64,000 nt of DNA from Micropterix aruncella (GCA_944548615.1 OX155976.1:8727476-8791475); one strand, 5' to 3'. Positions 1 through 11,228 are shown, numbered from the stretch's first letter. The notes: generated from the letters alone by a model not told the origin. Numbers and translations are program-made.

Positions 1-295
1 TCTCACACAAATAAATTTCAACAAAACAAACAACGTCCCCAATTTCCTCCAGTTTAGAGGCAATGGTGGCGAACTGTGGGAAATATCGAGACTCCTCACG
101 AAACATAAACTCCTAGTACTTCGAAGGGGTTTCAATCGAAAAATTGCGGATTGAATCATATTACGAGGTATTTTAGATAAATTTTATTTTCCGTCATAGT
201 TTCTATGGATAGTAAATTCTATAAAGAGTAATATTCTATAAGATAATAACAATATTAATATTATAAATAAAACTTTATAATTAAATATCCTACTA
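1..295. other. AT-rich stretch, no gene seen
   Basis: No open frame or recognised repeat with clear borders is visible. It leads directly into the dispersed repeat at 296. Confidence 0.5.
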
Positions 296-515
296 ATATT
301 ATAAACGCGAAACTTTGTATGTATGTATGGATGTTTGTTACTCTTTCACGCAAAAACTACTAAATGGATTTTGATGAAACTTTACAATAATATAGCTTAC
401 CCATCAGAATAACACATAGGCTATAATTTATAAAGATATATAGTTTTCTATCATCATTATCAGAATTTTCCATCACCACGCGGGTGAAACCGTTTGGCGC
501 ACCTAGTATTAAATA
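296..515 (+). repeat. Dispersed repeat, 'ATATTATAAACGCGAAA' type
   Basis: The block from ATATTATAAACGCGAAACTT to GCGGGTGAAACCG recurs in the window at 52367-52590 (+) and 52604-52824 (-). All copies share the 'GTTACTCTTTCAC' and 'AAAACTACT' core and end in a GGGTGAAACCG box. Repeats of this style are very common in moth and butterfly genomes and usually represent 3' ends of LINEs or their SINE partners. Which class this one belongs to cannot be settled from the window. Confidence 0.75.
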
Positions 516-652
516 AATGTACGCCATTATGACTAGTAATTTTAATGAACGATACGCATCTTTCATACACTTTCCCCGAAAACAGTATCGTAAGATAATT
601 TCAAGTTGATGACTGTGAGACAGATCTGGGGTTGAATCCATCACAATTCCTG

Positions 653-843
653 GGGCGTTTACACTCTCGCGCGAGGCGCGAGGCGAGACGCAAAACCATG
701 TAGTAAACAAACGGAACAGAGGCAAAGCTTCTAGCAAGTAGGTAAACATTTTGTACGCTCGTTAGAAGCTTTGCCTCTGTTCCATTTGTTTACTGATATG
801 GTTTTGCGTCTCGCCTCGCGCCTCGCGCGAGAGTGTAAACGCC
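653..843. repeat. Foldback element, about 80-bp arms
   Basis: Left arm about 653-733 and right arm about 763-843 are inverted copies with few mismatches, separated by about 29 bp. The arms include GC-rich CTCGCGCGAGGCGCGAGG and the AGGCAAAGCTTCTA tract. It is either a foldback MITE or a head-to-head duplication. No coding sequence is inside. Confidence 0.8.
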
Positions 844-949
844 CTATCCTAGTACTCTGTGTCGCCGTTATTTATTTGAGTTATTATTTGTTTAATTATC
901 TGTTTGCTCATAATCTCAATTATTTCCCTCTTTATATCCACGGGGCTCT

Positions 950-1330
950 GGGCTGCAGCCCAAAAAGCCCTTATATTGATCCGCAGCTGCCGGTACTGCT
1001 TACCAGTCCATCCAGATCACTGACCTTCAAATTAAGCAGATCGCTGGGTTCGAGAAAGGCTCGCCCCAGTAAACTGTGTCTTTTTGCGGCGAGACCTGGG
1101 CAGCGACCAACGATGTGTATGCTGTCTTCAGGTTCCTCGCCACATATTCGGCAGTCCTTGCTCTCGGTCAAGCCAAGGTTGAATAGATGTGCTCTAAGGG
1201 TCGTGCGTCCGGTGAGGAGACCGATAGTGGTTCTAAGATTCTTCTTGCTTATAAGACCTTGGTTTTTCTTTGGAAGTGGTTGCTCCATCATGGATTTTGC
1301 CCGGCGACATCCTTGGCTCTGTTTCTAGGA
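950..1330 (-). pseudogene. Non-LTR retrotransposon C-terminal fragment
   Basis: The minus strand (about 1291-971) encodes the end of a non-LTR polyprotein. It has a cysteine/histidine cluster, CRICGEEPEDSIHIVGRCP, of the CX2C...HX4C type that follows the RNase H domain in several Jockey/I-group elements. The same protein tail is encoded at 39546-39866, where the RNase H part is also present, so the two are copies of one family. Only the last ~105 codons remain, so this is a 5'-truncated dead copy. Clade assignment is tentative. Confidence 0.75.
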
Positions 1331-1356
1331 TGCAAGAGGCGTAAAAAGTAAAAAAA

Positions 1357-1520
1357 ATATATTGTGTCACCTCAAGACATTCCCGGCAAGTGAACAAGGA
1401 CTGATTATAGGACATATTTAAACATATTAGGACATACATAAAATCAATGAGCACCCTCTCTCGACCGTCGGTCGAACCCGGTTGAGTTCCATAGTGACGC
1501 CTCATGCAGCGCGGTTAGTT
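1357..1520 (+). repeat. Dispersed repeat shared with 44340-44480
   Basis: The segment from TGTCACCTCAAGACATTCCC through the GTCGGTCGAACCCGGTT box matches 44360-44475 in order, with many substitutions. Shorter pieces of the same family (TCACCCCAAGACTTTCC) occur at about 21400 and 29893. No coding potential was recognised. Confidence 0.55.
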
Positions 1521-1689
1521 TTTCAGATAAGGGCAGGTTTTGGCCAAGCGTCAAAAGATAGAGTTGATATTTAATTAAAATAAATGCAGAATTTAAGTAT
1601 TATTAGTGTAGCTTGTATATTATTATAAGATATTACAATATTTTTGGAGTTCCGCCGCGAAGTGTTCCTCCGAATTGGAACCTGCGATC

Positions 1690-2545
1690 CCAACTGTCAA
1701 CGACTGTAGGATACAGCCGAGGGACATTCACGGCGACATTTCCAAGTTAGTCCCTCTTTGAGGAGACTACCGCATGGGAGCTGGGCCTTGAGCTGAACCG
1801 ACTTAGGGAAACACAGTAGGTCGGTGTCGACTACAACGAGCGAACCCGTCACCCCAGGCTGGTATAACAATATGCGAGGTCGTTCTTTCAGCCGTGGGAT
1901 GAACAAAGAATACTTAGAGACAAGACAATCTACTGTCTAGCTCCGCCAACAAGCCCGTTAGAGGCCACCGCCTTACGGCGAGGCACCGGGAAAGGTATCT
2001 AGCGAGCAGTCTCGCCCCCTAACTACCAGTTTTGGTAGGATATCTCCTTCTGGAGTTAACCTTCAGGATACCTCCGTCCTCCCGACTGGTTACGGGTCCG
2101 AAGTCGCTGAGGAGGCCTCTACCTGCTGCATTGCAGCGTTAATTCAATTTAAATTTATCGCAGACCCGGGCGTTCTTTGCCCGTAGTGCCACACGGGGTC
2201 GGGTGGCCAAAGCTCATTTCAAGAGTCACTTGACAACATGTCTACATGCACCCCCGCTGCTTAGGAGACAGTATATTTCCATAGTCTCCAGACTCCTTCA
2301 GCAATTAGTGCACAACCGATTTGCGTCGCCAAACGGCGCGCAGGCCGTCCAGTAGCGTCGGGATGCAATCCCACCAGGATAAACCGGTCGACCAGCCGCG
2401 AGGCCTGAGACGCGAGAGTCTTACGCGGGGTAGCCTTCAGCACGAGGAGGCTTCTGAATAGGAGCGATCGTGAGTTGATCCGATCCGAGAACAAAGTGGA
2501 TCTTATGGCCCAAGCTGCACGAAACCTTTCGCTACCCAATGGTCA
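1690..2545 (-). repeat. Family A repeat, diverged minus-strand copy
   Basis: Read on the minus strand this follows the family A order: start near 2540, the 'GTGCACTC..ACTAA' block, the 'AGCGGGGGTG' block, the 'CGCGCAAGCGACC'-like block, the 'GGTAAGGCG' block, and a 3' end near 1830 with GACGGGTTCGCTCG followed by TTGTAGTCGAC. It is much more diverged than the copies at 41414 and 59199 and belongs with the 4235 and 61844 copies as an older subfamily. No ORF of note. Confidence 0.7.
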
Positions 2546-2565
2546 GATCTTGATGGTCAGATCAG

Positions 2566-2740
2566 ATCAGACTTCCGTCAAATCACCGAAGTTAAGCAGC
2601 GTCAGGCGTGCTCAGTACCTACTTGGATGGGTGACCGCCTGAGTACTTCCACGTGATGTTATAAAAGCCGGCCGCCTGTGAGAAAATTGTCAATAGACAT
2701 TATTGTGGGCCATTGCCATAAGGAGAATAAAGAAGAAAAA
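2566..2740 (+). ncRNA. 5S rRNA-derived sequence (pseudogene or SINE head)
   Basis: From about 2578 the sequence reads as the interior and 3' part of animal 5S rRNA: ATCACCGAAGTTAAGCAGCG, then GGCGTGCTCAGTACC, then TTGGATGGGTGACCGCCTG, then CCACGTGATGTT. The 5' third of 5S is missing or unrecognisable, and an extra 'CCTA' sits before TTGGATGG. It is followed by a non-5S tail ending AAGGAGAATAAAGAAG. That layout fits a 5S-derived SINE (SINE3 type), with a plain 5S pseudogene as the alternative. It is unlikely to encode functional 5S rRNA. Confidence 0.8.
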
Positions 2741-2904
2741 CAAGCAAATATATTAAAAGGAATAAAAACACAAGTGCCTTTACAAAAAGTAAACTGCTCT
2801 AAATTTACAAACACTTCCACTTAGTGAAGTGTTTGTAAGTGTTTAAACAATTCACTTAGTTGTTTACAAGTGTGTAAACAACTATTTACTTGATATTTAG
2901 ACGG

Positions 2905-2995
2905 TTTAGGTACCCTATGACACCGAGCATTACATAACAATTCTAACTTGCATACTTCTAAATTTGTTTCGAGCGTTTAAAAGTTATAATAATAA
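2905..2995 (+). repeat. Family C repeat fragment
   Basis: The block TTTAGGTACCCTATGACACC to CGAGCGTTTAAAAGTTAT recurs at about 39150, 40430 and 56340. Longer copies continue into a 'GGTGAAATAAAGAAACG' block and end near a 'GTCATGTAA' motif. Probably an old SINE or LINE 3' end. Confidence 0.6.
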
Positions 2996-3039
2996 TAAAC
3001 TCTTTTTTTGCACTTAATTAGTATACAAAAAGGCGAGCT

Positions 3040-3785
3040 TATTGCCACATGGCAATGTCTTACAACTAACCTAAACACAGTGGTACATGCGCGCATTGTG
3101 AAAATAAAGATTACTACATAACATACAGACAAGTGGAAGAATTTAAAACTAATAATGCCCGAGGAGACGAAATTGGGAGAGGAACAGGAGAGAAAGGGAA
3201 GAACTGGTTAATTCTAAGAAAGGTAGTAATCCTTAAGGTGAGTCTTAAACGATGGTAAAGAAGGCGAGTTTCGTATGTTTGCTGGGAGGTCGTTCCAGAG
3301 TCTTGCACCATGGACACAGAAAGAATAGGAATAGAAATCACTATTAAGACTCGGAATTTTTAATAAACTGTCAGAGGCTGACCGAAGTACGAGACCGTGG
3401 GAACTTAGTGGTTCAAAAAACTCGTGGAGATAGGATAGTGTTAATTGGGAGAGTACACGATATAGGATAGCAAGTATATTAACATTTCTTATGGTGGAAT
3501 AAAGAAACGGAAAACAAACATAGATGAACCCTGAACACATTACAATCCTTTTTTGTTGGGTAGTCGTGTAAAAAGCGTAAATTAGTAATGAAAATGCACG
3601 GTGTCCATAATAAATTTCTTTGAACTGTGGAAGAGACGATAGAGTGAACGACCTTGCGTCTGCCATGTCCCAGTCGTTCTGAGAATTGTGGCGACCCTCG
3701 TTCAGGAGTAATGTCCTCGCGAAAAGCGGGGTCAAAATACGATTGACGAATTTCGTACGCAGATACGCGAGCCTAGGGGTCAACC
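3040..3785 (-). pseudogene. CR1/L2-like LINE C-terminal fragment
   Basis: The minus strand (3783-3214) encodes a LINE C-terminus with the hallmark ending SFCVHGARLWNDLPANIR followed by a FKTHLKDYY-like tail, matching the 'SFsv.aprlWNsLP..iR' signature of CR1/L2/Jockey-type elements. The middle of the frame (about 3481-3600) is a piece of repeat family C that happens to stay open. No reverse transcriptase catalytic motif is present, so it is a 5'-truncated, internally interrupted relic. Confidence 0.75.
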
Positions 3786-3880
3786 GCTATGATACGCACT
3801 GACTTCTGAGGCCCATGCATGGGTAGCTCAAGGCTACTCCATGGACTTCATTATGGGTAATTGGTACCGACCTGCCCAAT

Positions 3881-4200
3881 CAGTATCTGAGCTAATGGGC
3901 CCTGTGCATTTGGGCCATTATGACCCATTGTGTTTAGGGTCGGCCCAATTCACGGGTCAGCACCCATTCGGTAGCCTCCTAGTAGAAGTTAGAACCCGGG
4001 TAGGACTCTGTGCCCGGTGGGCCCGCTTTCCCTGTGAATCTCTCTTTAAGCGATCCTGGACGGTTTGCGCTGGTAGATCGTTTCGTCCCAAAGTCTTCCA
4101 CGTTCACCTCACGGAAGACAAAACAATCATTATCATTAAAACTTTCTGGAGTGACAGGTTCGCCCGTTGTAGTTGACAACTCCAACTGTGGCGTTGAGCA
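3881..4200 (+). repeat. Family A copy with internal deletion
   Basis: It starts GAGCTAATGGGCCCTGTGC and keeps the 5' 'GGTCAGCACCCATTCGG' and 'CCTGGACGG' blocks. It then jumps straight into the family 3' end (AAAGTCTTCCACGTTCACC to GACAGGTTCGCCCGTTGTAG). About 350 bp of the middle are missing relative to full copies such as 59199-59855. Confidence 0.8.
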
Positions 4201-4234
4201 GGTAGCGAATGGTCTCGTGCAGTTCGGGCCATAA

Positions 4235-5600
4235 GATCTATTTTGGTCGAGGGTCGGCCCTCGATTCAGCTACTATTCAGTAGCCTCCTCGAGTGAGGGA
4301 CTACCCCGGTAAAGACTCTCGCGTCCTAGGCCTCACATCTGGTGGATCGGATTTTCCCTAGGGAGATTACATCCCGGCGCTACTGGGTGGTTTGAGTACC
4401 GACAGATTACGGGGGAAGTCTGGAAATGGCTTTGTTTTCTAAGCAGCGGGGGTGGGTGTTAACCGGTCGTCTTGAAATGACCAGTGAGATATCTGATACT
4501 GAGTTTAGAGCCGTGCAAAAGATGCCATGGTCCGCGATAGATTCGAACTAAAACACCGCTGAACATACGGTCGGGAGGGTAGATGGAAGTATCCTGATGG
4601 CTAAATCCAGACGGAGATATCCTGCCAAAACTGGTAGGCAGGGGCGAGGTGGCCCGAAGGATTACCTTCCTAGTTCCTCGGCCTCTGGCAGGCGTGTTAG
4701 CTTTGTCGGATGGTTGGTTCGTACTCGTTCACCTCAGGCCTTCTATATTCACCTTTTTTTATTTGTTGTTTGGGGTTTTTCTAAGGTCTTTATGAGCCTT
4801 GTAACACTGCGACCATTGCTGATCTATTGTGTTCGCCACCTGCTATAGTTCTGCGCTAAGCCTCGTGTCCTTTTAGAACCGCAACAGGCTTTTGGCGCCA
4901 GATTGTTTTATCTCCTCAGGTTGGAGGTAATGACCACCCAAGTGAGTGTATCTTGTACGCATCAGCGGGCCACACTCGCACATGAGGTGCTGGGGAGTTT
5001 CCTCTTCCTCTTGGCAGAACCTGCACTTTTTTGTGCCCCAGAGCTTGAGGTTGAACATGTGTTTGTTCAGCCCACGATACCCAATGTGCGCCCTAACCAG
5101 TATGCGTAGATTGTTCCTATTTAGCGATAACGCCTCAAGGGCAGTCTTACGGTCGTAAGCATTAATTGGCGCTTTGGAGTGATTCAAACATGGCGTGTTG
5201 TTCCAGTGGTTGTCGGATTGTTCTAAACCTACGTTCACCTTACGGGAGACAGAACGACCTAACCCCCCTATTCTCATAAAAGCCCACCCTGTAATTGCCC
5301 ACCCGGCAAAGAACGCCACGAATCTGTGTTAAATTCGATAACTGAATACAGTTATCGAATTAATCGCAGCGTTAATTACGTTTACGTCAGGTAGAGACCG
5401 CGCAAAGCGATCTCAAAACCGTGACAAGACTGAAGGATGGAGAAATTCGTCCAAATCTGGTAGTAAGGGCGCGAGAAAGCCAGCTGGTGGAACTTGCCAG
5501 TGCCTCGCGGTAAGGCTTTGGACTCTAACGGTCTGCTGGCGTAGCTTGACTGTGAATCGTGTTGTTTATCAAGCCACTACGTTCACTACATGTAAGATAG
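4235..5600 (+). repeat. Family A older-subfamily copy, interrupted
   Basis: 4235-4740 follows family A order from TTCAGCTACTATTCAGTAGCC to the 'GGCGTGTTAGCTTTGTCGG' block and resembles 61844-62480. The remaining part reappears at about 5394-5570 (GCGCGAGAAAGCC, CTCGCGGTAAGGC). The gap holds a LINE fragment. This may be one element split by the LINE insertion plus a second overlapping fragment. Confidence 0.6.
4745..5340 (-). pseudogene. Non-LTR retrotransposon C-terminal fragment
   Basis: The minus strand (about 5319-4873) encodes a non-LTR tail with the zinc-binding cluster CRFCQEEEETPQHLMCECG, the same type of post-RNase H domain as at 950-1330 but a different family in sequence. It continues upstream through an arginine/leucine-rich segment. 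It sits inside family A sequence, so it probably inserted there. No RT motifs remain. Confidence 0.7.
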
Positions 5601-5807
5601 AATGGCCGAATGTATTTATATGGAAGTTATAGAATGCAATTCAATGGAAGTTATAGGATGCAACAGTATTGATGCTGGTATCTCACCTACAATTGTTGGA
5701 GAGGGTAAACTAGGAGAATTTGTCATGCGTTTAACAGCGTTTATAAAATATTCATTAAGTATATTTGCCGTTTCTGTAGGATCAGAGACTTTAGGACCAT
5801 TGTGAAG
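5601..5807. other. Short unassigned stretch
   Basis: It contains a local duplication of ATGGAAGTTATAGAATGCAA in two or three diverged copies (5621-5665). Nothing else was recognised. Confidence 0.4.
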
Positions 5808-6640
5808 TTATTGAATAGGTTCATTTGCCTTACTTGAAATATTTCTCCCCTCTCTATTGATGATACTCCACATAGTTTTGGTTTTGTTATTCGACTGCTT
5901 AATCTCTTCTTCTATAGTATTTTTCTTAGCCGCTACTACTGCTTTGTCATATTTTTGTTTGCAGTTTGTATAATAATCCTTAAGTAATGAATTTGTGTTT
6001 TTATTTAAATTATCCTGCAGAATTTGAAGTTTTCCTAGATCGTTTCTAAGCTCATTATCAATCCAAGAAGGCGTACCGCCTTTTGTTGACACTAGTCTGT
6101 ATTTCGAGGGAAAGCAAGCTTCAAAATGAGTTAATAGCGTTAAAGCCGAATTGTCTTTTCCGCACATGCTTACTATTTGGGTTCGTCAAATTTGATTCTA
6201 AGTGGATCATCTGAGCATTATGGTCAGAAAAGGGTATAATTACATTATCAATAGAGCAAAAATTTGCCGTTCTATAAAATATGTTATCGATGCAGGTCGC
6301 ACTGACTCCATTAATCCTGGTTGGAGTATTAAATGCCATTGTAAAGCCACATGATGTAAAAGAGTCTCTTAGCTTATTGCTATTGCCTGAGTTTTCTAGG
6401 ATATTAACGTTAAAATCACCACACACCACAATCTGCTTGGAGGAGTTTGAGAGTTTGTCCATAATCGATTCGAGGCAAGACATGAACACGTTAAAGTCAC
6501 TGTTCGGTACCCTATAAATACAAACAATGACATATTTCTGTTGTGTAATTTCTACACAGGATATTTCCGTGTTTCGTTCTACGGATAATGATGTTATATC
6601 ATCCCTGGTTTTGACATTTATCTCATTTTTAACCATGATA
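5808..6640 (-). pseudogene. LINE endonuclease (APE) domain fragment
   Basis: The minus strand (6636-6121) encodes an apurinic-like endonuclease domain of a CR1/Jockey-type LINE: CIYRVP, the catalytic GDFNV, TCIDNIFY and the terminal SDHNAQ motif. It continues in a second frame (6167-5808) with the spacer that normally leads to the reverse transcriptase (SWIDNELR...KQKYDKAVVAAKKN). The frame change at about 6121-6167 and the loss of the N-terminus and RT mark it as a dead fragment. The endonuclease normally nicks the target for reverse transcription. Confidence 0.85.
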
Positions 6641-6871
6641 CAGCTACCTTGTATCAGCTACCATGATACATGATACAGTCGTTAATATTTAATATCTGTT
6701 AAGTAATAAAGGATTTATTATAAAAATACCTAGTCAAAAAAATACAATTCATTGTCAAAATAATACTATATAACAACAAAGTCAAAAAATTTTTGGTAGT
6801 TAGTTCAAGGTTAAAAAATACTCAACATACATATTTAAAAATATGTAAATAATTTGTGCACCTAAGTATTA

Positions 6872-7237
6872 TTAAACTATTATTTCTAACCCTTGATGTA
6901 TGGTTAGTCTTACATGATTCGATAACCATTTCTTTAATATATTTTTGAATTCCCTAAATGTCAAATTCATTTTTATTTCCATTTTGATCAGATTGTAAAA
7001 TCTTGGCGCAATGAAAGAGTAATGTCTTTGTCCAAATGATGTTTTCCTTCTGGGTATTATTAAGCTGATTTCTAAAACTTGTCTCGTTGGTCGCCGGTTC
7101 TGAATTATTCCTAAATATACGTGTCTATAATAGGCGTTGTATACAAATAACAAACAATTGAGGGACTCCGATGTTCGACGTTGACGTTCTAAGATCCTAG
7201 TTCCAGATTTTTGGCCGAAATTAAAAAAAAGTGGCAA
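6872..7237 (-). pseudogene. LINE C-terminal fragment (Jockey/CR1-like)
   Basis: The minus strand encodes the typical LINE tail: basic TRQVLEISLIIPRRKTSFGQ, then RHYSFIAPRFYNLI, then FREFKNILKKWL. This matches the 'GQRHY.F.APR.YN' signature also found at 15640-15807 and 46260-46330. RT core motifs are absent. Confidence 0.75.
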
Positions 7238-7439
7238 TTACGAAATAGCAGACAAGGCATATTCGCTTCTTTATTTATTCATAAAGCATTATTATGCCTT
7301 ATCTGTCGTTGAAACAAAATTTATCGTTCGTCAACCTCACTTGTATTAATTTAGCAACCGGCTTACAGAGTGGCTAGATTATACGTCCGGGAGTCCATTG
7401 TAGTGTTATAGCATACTTTGTGGGGCACACGAATCGGCA

Positions 7440-7570
7440 AGCAAACGACCCCCCCCCCCCCTCCTCCCCGCGCCAACCCCATCCCCCGCCAACTTCACCC
7501 CTCACCCCTCGGAAATACTTACAATATAAATACTACAAATATACTACATTTGCGATCATAATCACATGAC
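7440..7570. repeat. C-rich low-complexity tract
   Basis: A run of about 15 C followed by CCCC-rich text to about 7510, then TACTACATTTGCGATCATAA. The last motif occurs inverted beside another C-run at 29930-29995, so the C-tract and flank are one dispersed repeat. Confidence 0.6.
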
Positions 7571-7599
7571 ACAATGATTGTCGTGAGAAGGGGGGAGCT

Positions 7600-8490
7600 A
7601 ATGGGCCCTTGTTGAGTTGGCCACGAAGACCCATTCGGTTCAGGGTTGGTCACACTCACGGGTCAACACCCGTCCGGCGGCCTCCACGCATGAAGTGCGA
7701 GCCCGGGTAGGACTCTGACCTTTGAGCTAGTTTCCCCTAGGAATCAACCTTCTGGCGCTCCTGGACGGTCTGCGCACCGTGCGGCGTAAGCCAATCGACT
7801 GTGCACTCTGACTAACAGTCGGGGGAGTCTGGAAGCAGGCTTGCGCCGCTCGGTGCGCAGACCGTCCAGGAGCGCCAGAGGTTTGATTCCCAGGGGAGAC
7901 TGGTTGACCCAGTGTCCTACCCAGGTTCGCACCCCATGCGTGGAGGCCATCGGATGGGTGTTGACCCGTGAGTGTGACCGACCCTGAACACATGGGTCAT
8001 CGTGGCCACCTCATCATGGGCCAATTAGCTCCCGACTAACAGTCGGGGGAGTCTGGAAGCTGTATTTTTTCCTATAGAGCGGGGGTGGTTGCGTACCTTA
8101 CGGTGACTGCTCTTGAAATGACCATTGGCCATCCGATCCCGGGTTAGAGGCGGGCAAAGGACGCCATGGTCCGCGATAGATTCGGTATTCACCGTTTCAC
8201 CGCTTCGTAAGGGAGAGGACCGCGCAAGCGACCTCGAACTCGGAACCAATCGAGAGACCGGAGCAATCTGGTCACAATTGGTAGTAAGGGCGCGAGTGTC
8301 GCCCGCCAAATAGCATTCCTGGCTATCTCGCGGTAAGGCGTCGGTCTCTTACGGGTTGTGGCGAAGCTAGACGGCGGATTGTCTTTTGTCCAAAGTCTTC
8401 TACGCTCACTCCAGGGAGATAGAACGACTAATCGTTAAAACTCCCTATGGTGACGGGCTCGCCTCTTGTAGTCGACAACCCAAGTTTCAC
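7600..8490 (+). repeat. Family A copy with inverted 5' segment inserted
   Basis: The order is family A 5' part forward (7600-7836), family A 5' part inverted (7837-8033), then family A 3' part forward (8034-about 8485). The segment beginning GACTAACAGTCGGGGGAGTC is present twice, at 7810-7836 and 8034-8060, as a 27-bp direct duplication flanking the inverted part. This looks like insertion of a partial inverted copy, or a template switch during retroposition. Confidence 0.75.
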
Positions 8491-8870
8491 TATGACATGG
8501 CTGCTGCACCCAGGGTTGGCTCTGGACAGAGCATTTTAATAAAAGCTTTTAAAAATGTATTTTTACTATTAATTTATTTCCTGTATGGCCGATACTCTGC
8601 CAATATTCGGCTGATATTCTCCAGCTAGTCGAACTCGCTCTTTATTCATCCTGATATTAAATATACTCAGGTAAAACATTTCATAACAAATCGCGCTTGG
8701 ATAACATACGAGTACATTGAGCCTTCGGTCTATTTCGGGCGGTTTGTTTGTTTGTATTATTTGCAATGCGAAAGAAAGAACGAAAAAATGGAACACGGAT
8801 TCAACGAACTTCTTCTTTAATCGAGATAACAGATTATGACGTCGAATCGCCGACAGATAGCCACAAGTGC

Positions 8871-9735
8871 GAAATTCAAATTCAAATTCAAATTCAAAAT
8901 TCTTTATTTATCTATAATATTACATGTATTTTTAAAATTCAAAGCCATCCTAACTAGGCCTCGCCTGTACTAAGGTAGACTTAATATAAAAGAAGGTATA
9001 GTGGTTTTCGTAACTTGCTGTATTATCTTTGTATTATTATGTTACATTTGATAAGTTAGATATGTCTCCAAAATAAGAAAACGTAATAATATTAAATTTA
9101 GGTATATACATATAAATATACACTTACATACATAAATCAATATCTACTTTATAGATAAATATAAAATAATACTCTATATAATATATATATACATATATTT
9201 CACAAATCGTGTTCTATTTTAATATATATGTTATTAATGTCTCCGTTTCTTGTCGACCCATAGTCAAAAGTGACTTAGTTAGGTTTTTCTTTACGCCGTG
9301 ACTATTCCTAGATTTCAGTCCTGCAGGAAAAATACTATTCATTTTGTTGAACAGTCGAGGAGCAATGTAAGAAAAGTGTTTTTGTGCAAAACTTGTTCTC
9401 TTTTTTTGGATTAAGTGCTGTCTGGTTATTTTTACTCGTGTTCCTTTATGGTGTGTTGAATATAGATGATAATTGTCATGATTAAAATAGTAGAGTAGGA
9501 CTACCTTAGCGTATATTTGACGAACGTCAAGGACTTTAGATTCATTGTACAAGCTCTCAGAAGAATACCGGAAGGGTTTTTTTGTGTATGTACACGTACG
9601 TGAACGTTCAATGACAATATTTCGGATGATTTCATTTATCCATATAACTATGTAACAAATAAATACATTAAAAGGAATAAAAAAAGTAAATGCATTTAAA
9701 AATATATACAAAACACAAATGCCGTATTTTAAGAC
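8871..9735 (-). pseudogene. LINE 3' end with TTCAAA tail
   Basis: On the minus strand the element ends in an iterated GAATTT-type tail (plus strand TTCAAATTCAAATTCAAAA at 8875-8897). Upstream it encodes a LINE C-terminus (about 9460-9214) with KRTSFAQKHFSYIAPRLFNK. This is the same C-terminal fold as the 6872 and 45987 fragments. The upstream part is AT-rich and disrupted, and no catalytic domain was seen. Confidence 0.7.
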
Positions 9736-10605
9736 CCTATACCAGTCCAAAGAGGAGTCCGACAAGGTGACGTTATATCCCCTAAGCTGTTCACCAACGC
9801 TATGGAGGATATATTCAAGACATTGGACTGGAGTGGCAAGGGAATTAACGTTGACGGCATGTATCTCAATCACCTGTACTACGCGGATGACATAAATATA
9901 ATCGCTGAATGTGCTGAAGACCTACAACTCACGCTGGAGCAACTATATCACGCGTCCCCGCGAACGGGTGTTAAGATGAACATGGACAAGACAAAGGTTA
10001 TGGCGAAAGCCGATCTCACACCGAATCCCATTTCATTGAACGGACAACCGCTGGAGCAGGTGCAGGAGTACACATACCTATGACAGGTGATAAAGCTCGG
10101 CCGGGACTCGATGATGGCAGAGATAAAGCGAAGAATACAATTGGGATGGGCAGCCTTCGGGAAGCCGAGCTTCGTGCTGAAGTCCAGAATTCCCCAATCG
10201 CTCAAGACAAAGGTGTATAATCAGTGCGTGTTACCGGCTATGACGTATGCTTGTGAGACATGGACACTGACTGCTGGGATGATCCACGAGCTTGGGGTGG
10301 TGCAGCGTAGCATGGAGCGAGTCATGCTCGGCATATCGTTGCGCGATCGAGTCCGAAACGAGGTCATCAGACAGCGCACGAAGGTGGTCGACGTGGGTCA
10401 AAGAGTGGCCAAGCTGAAATGGGCTTGGGCCGGCCACGTGGCCCGACGACACGACGAACGGTGGAGCAAGCACGTTTTGGAGTGGAGACCCCGGCTAGGC
10501 AGAAAAAGTGTGGGCAGACTACCGGCCCGATGGTCCGATGACATCAAGGAGGCAGCTGGACCTGTCTGGGTGGCGGAAACGGACCACCGATCCGGAGTTT
10601 GATGG
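9730..10605 (+). pseudogene. RTE-type non-LTR retrotransposon RT fragment
   Basis: The forward frame begins inside the reverse transcriptase with RGVRQGDVISPKLF, continues through the catalytic HLYYADDI (YADD box, about 9872-9900) and the thumb, and ends in the RTE-specific tail RLPARWSDDIK. This arrangement is diagnostic of RTE-clade LINEs. The frame is broken by a TGA at 10081-10083 within TYL*QVI. The endonuclease and N-terminal RT are absent, so the copy is 5'-truncated and dead. Codon use and GC content are higher than in the flanks. Confidence 0.9.
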
Positions 10606-11228
10606 TTTGTTTGTTTATACTCTTATGAGGGTGACCACCCTTCACTAGACTCCAATTTCTCGTGAGCGAAGGGTGGTTCTCATTAATAAGTTTTCTCCGT
10701 ATTGAAAGTCGTTGTAGTTGAAGTTGAAGTATTTATTCAGAAGGTATGTGATCGGTTGCCAGTTCGTAACGCCTTGTTTGATATTTCGCCGGTGTGTAGG
10801 TAGTGTGGGCTCGAGGTGATGTCGTAGTTGTGTAGTCGCGGAGTGAGGCTTGAAGATCGGTATCGCGGATATTGTAGGTACGCTTGATAACGAGGTTTAA
10901 TCGCGATGACTGCTGTGTAGGGGATGATGATGATGATGTGTAACCGCGGTAACTGTCCACTAGAGGAATGATATTGATCGATCGAAATGTACTGCGTTTT
11001 ATATCGTGTGAATGATGCAATTGTCACTGTGTGGGGGAAATTAATTGTGTCAAATTGGATCGATCAGAAGAAATGGCATTAGTCATCGGTTGACTGTGCA
11101 TAAAATGCCGAATTTAGTTGGAATTCAATTGCAGTTGGCTCGTGTATATTTGAGCGTATTTGCGGTTTCGATTCTATAGAAATTGCTTCTTTTATTGACT
11201 GAATGTGGGAGAAGTCCTCACACTCTTT
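10606..11228. other. No gene recognised
   Basis: 10725-11030 has two overlapping open minus-strand frames rich in Ser/Thr/Arg, with a (GAT)n tract near 10923. They match nothing I recognise and are probably chance. Confidence 0.4.

Noticed and set aside
2578..2655. Functional 5S rRNA gene
   Set aside because: The 5' third is missing, there is an internal insertion, and no T-run terminator follows.
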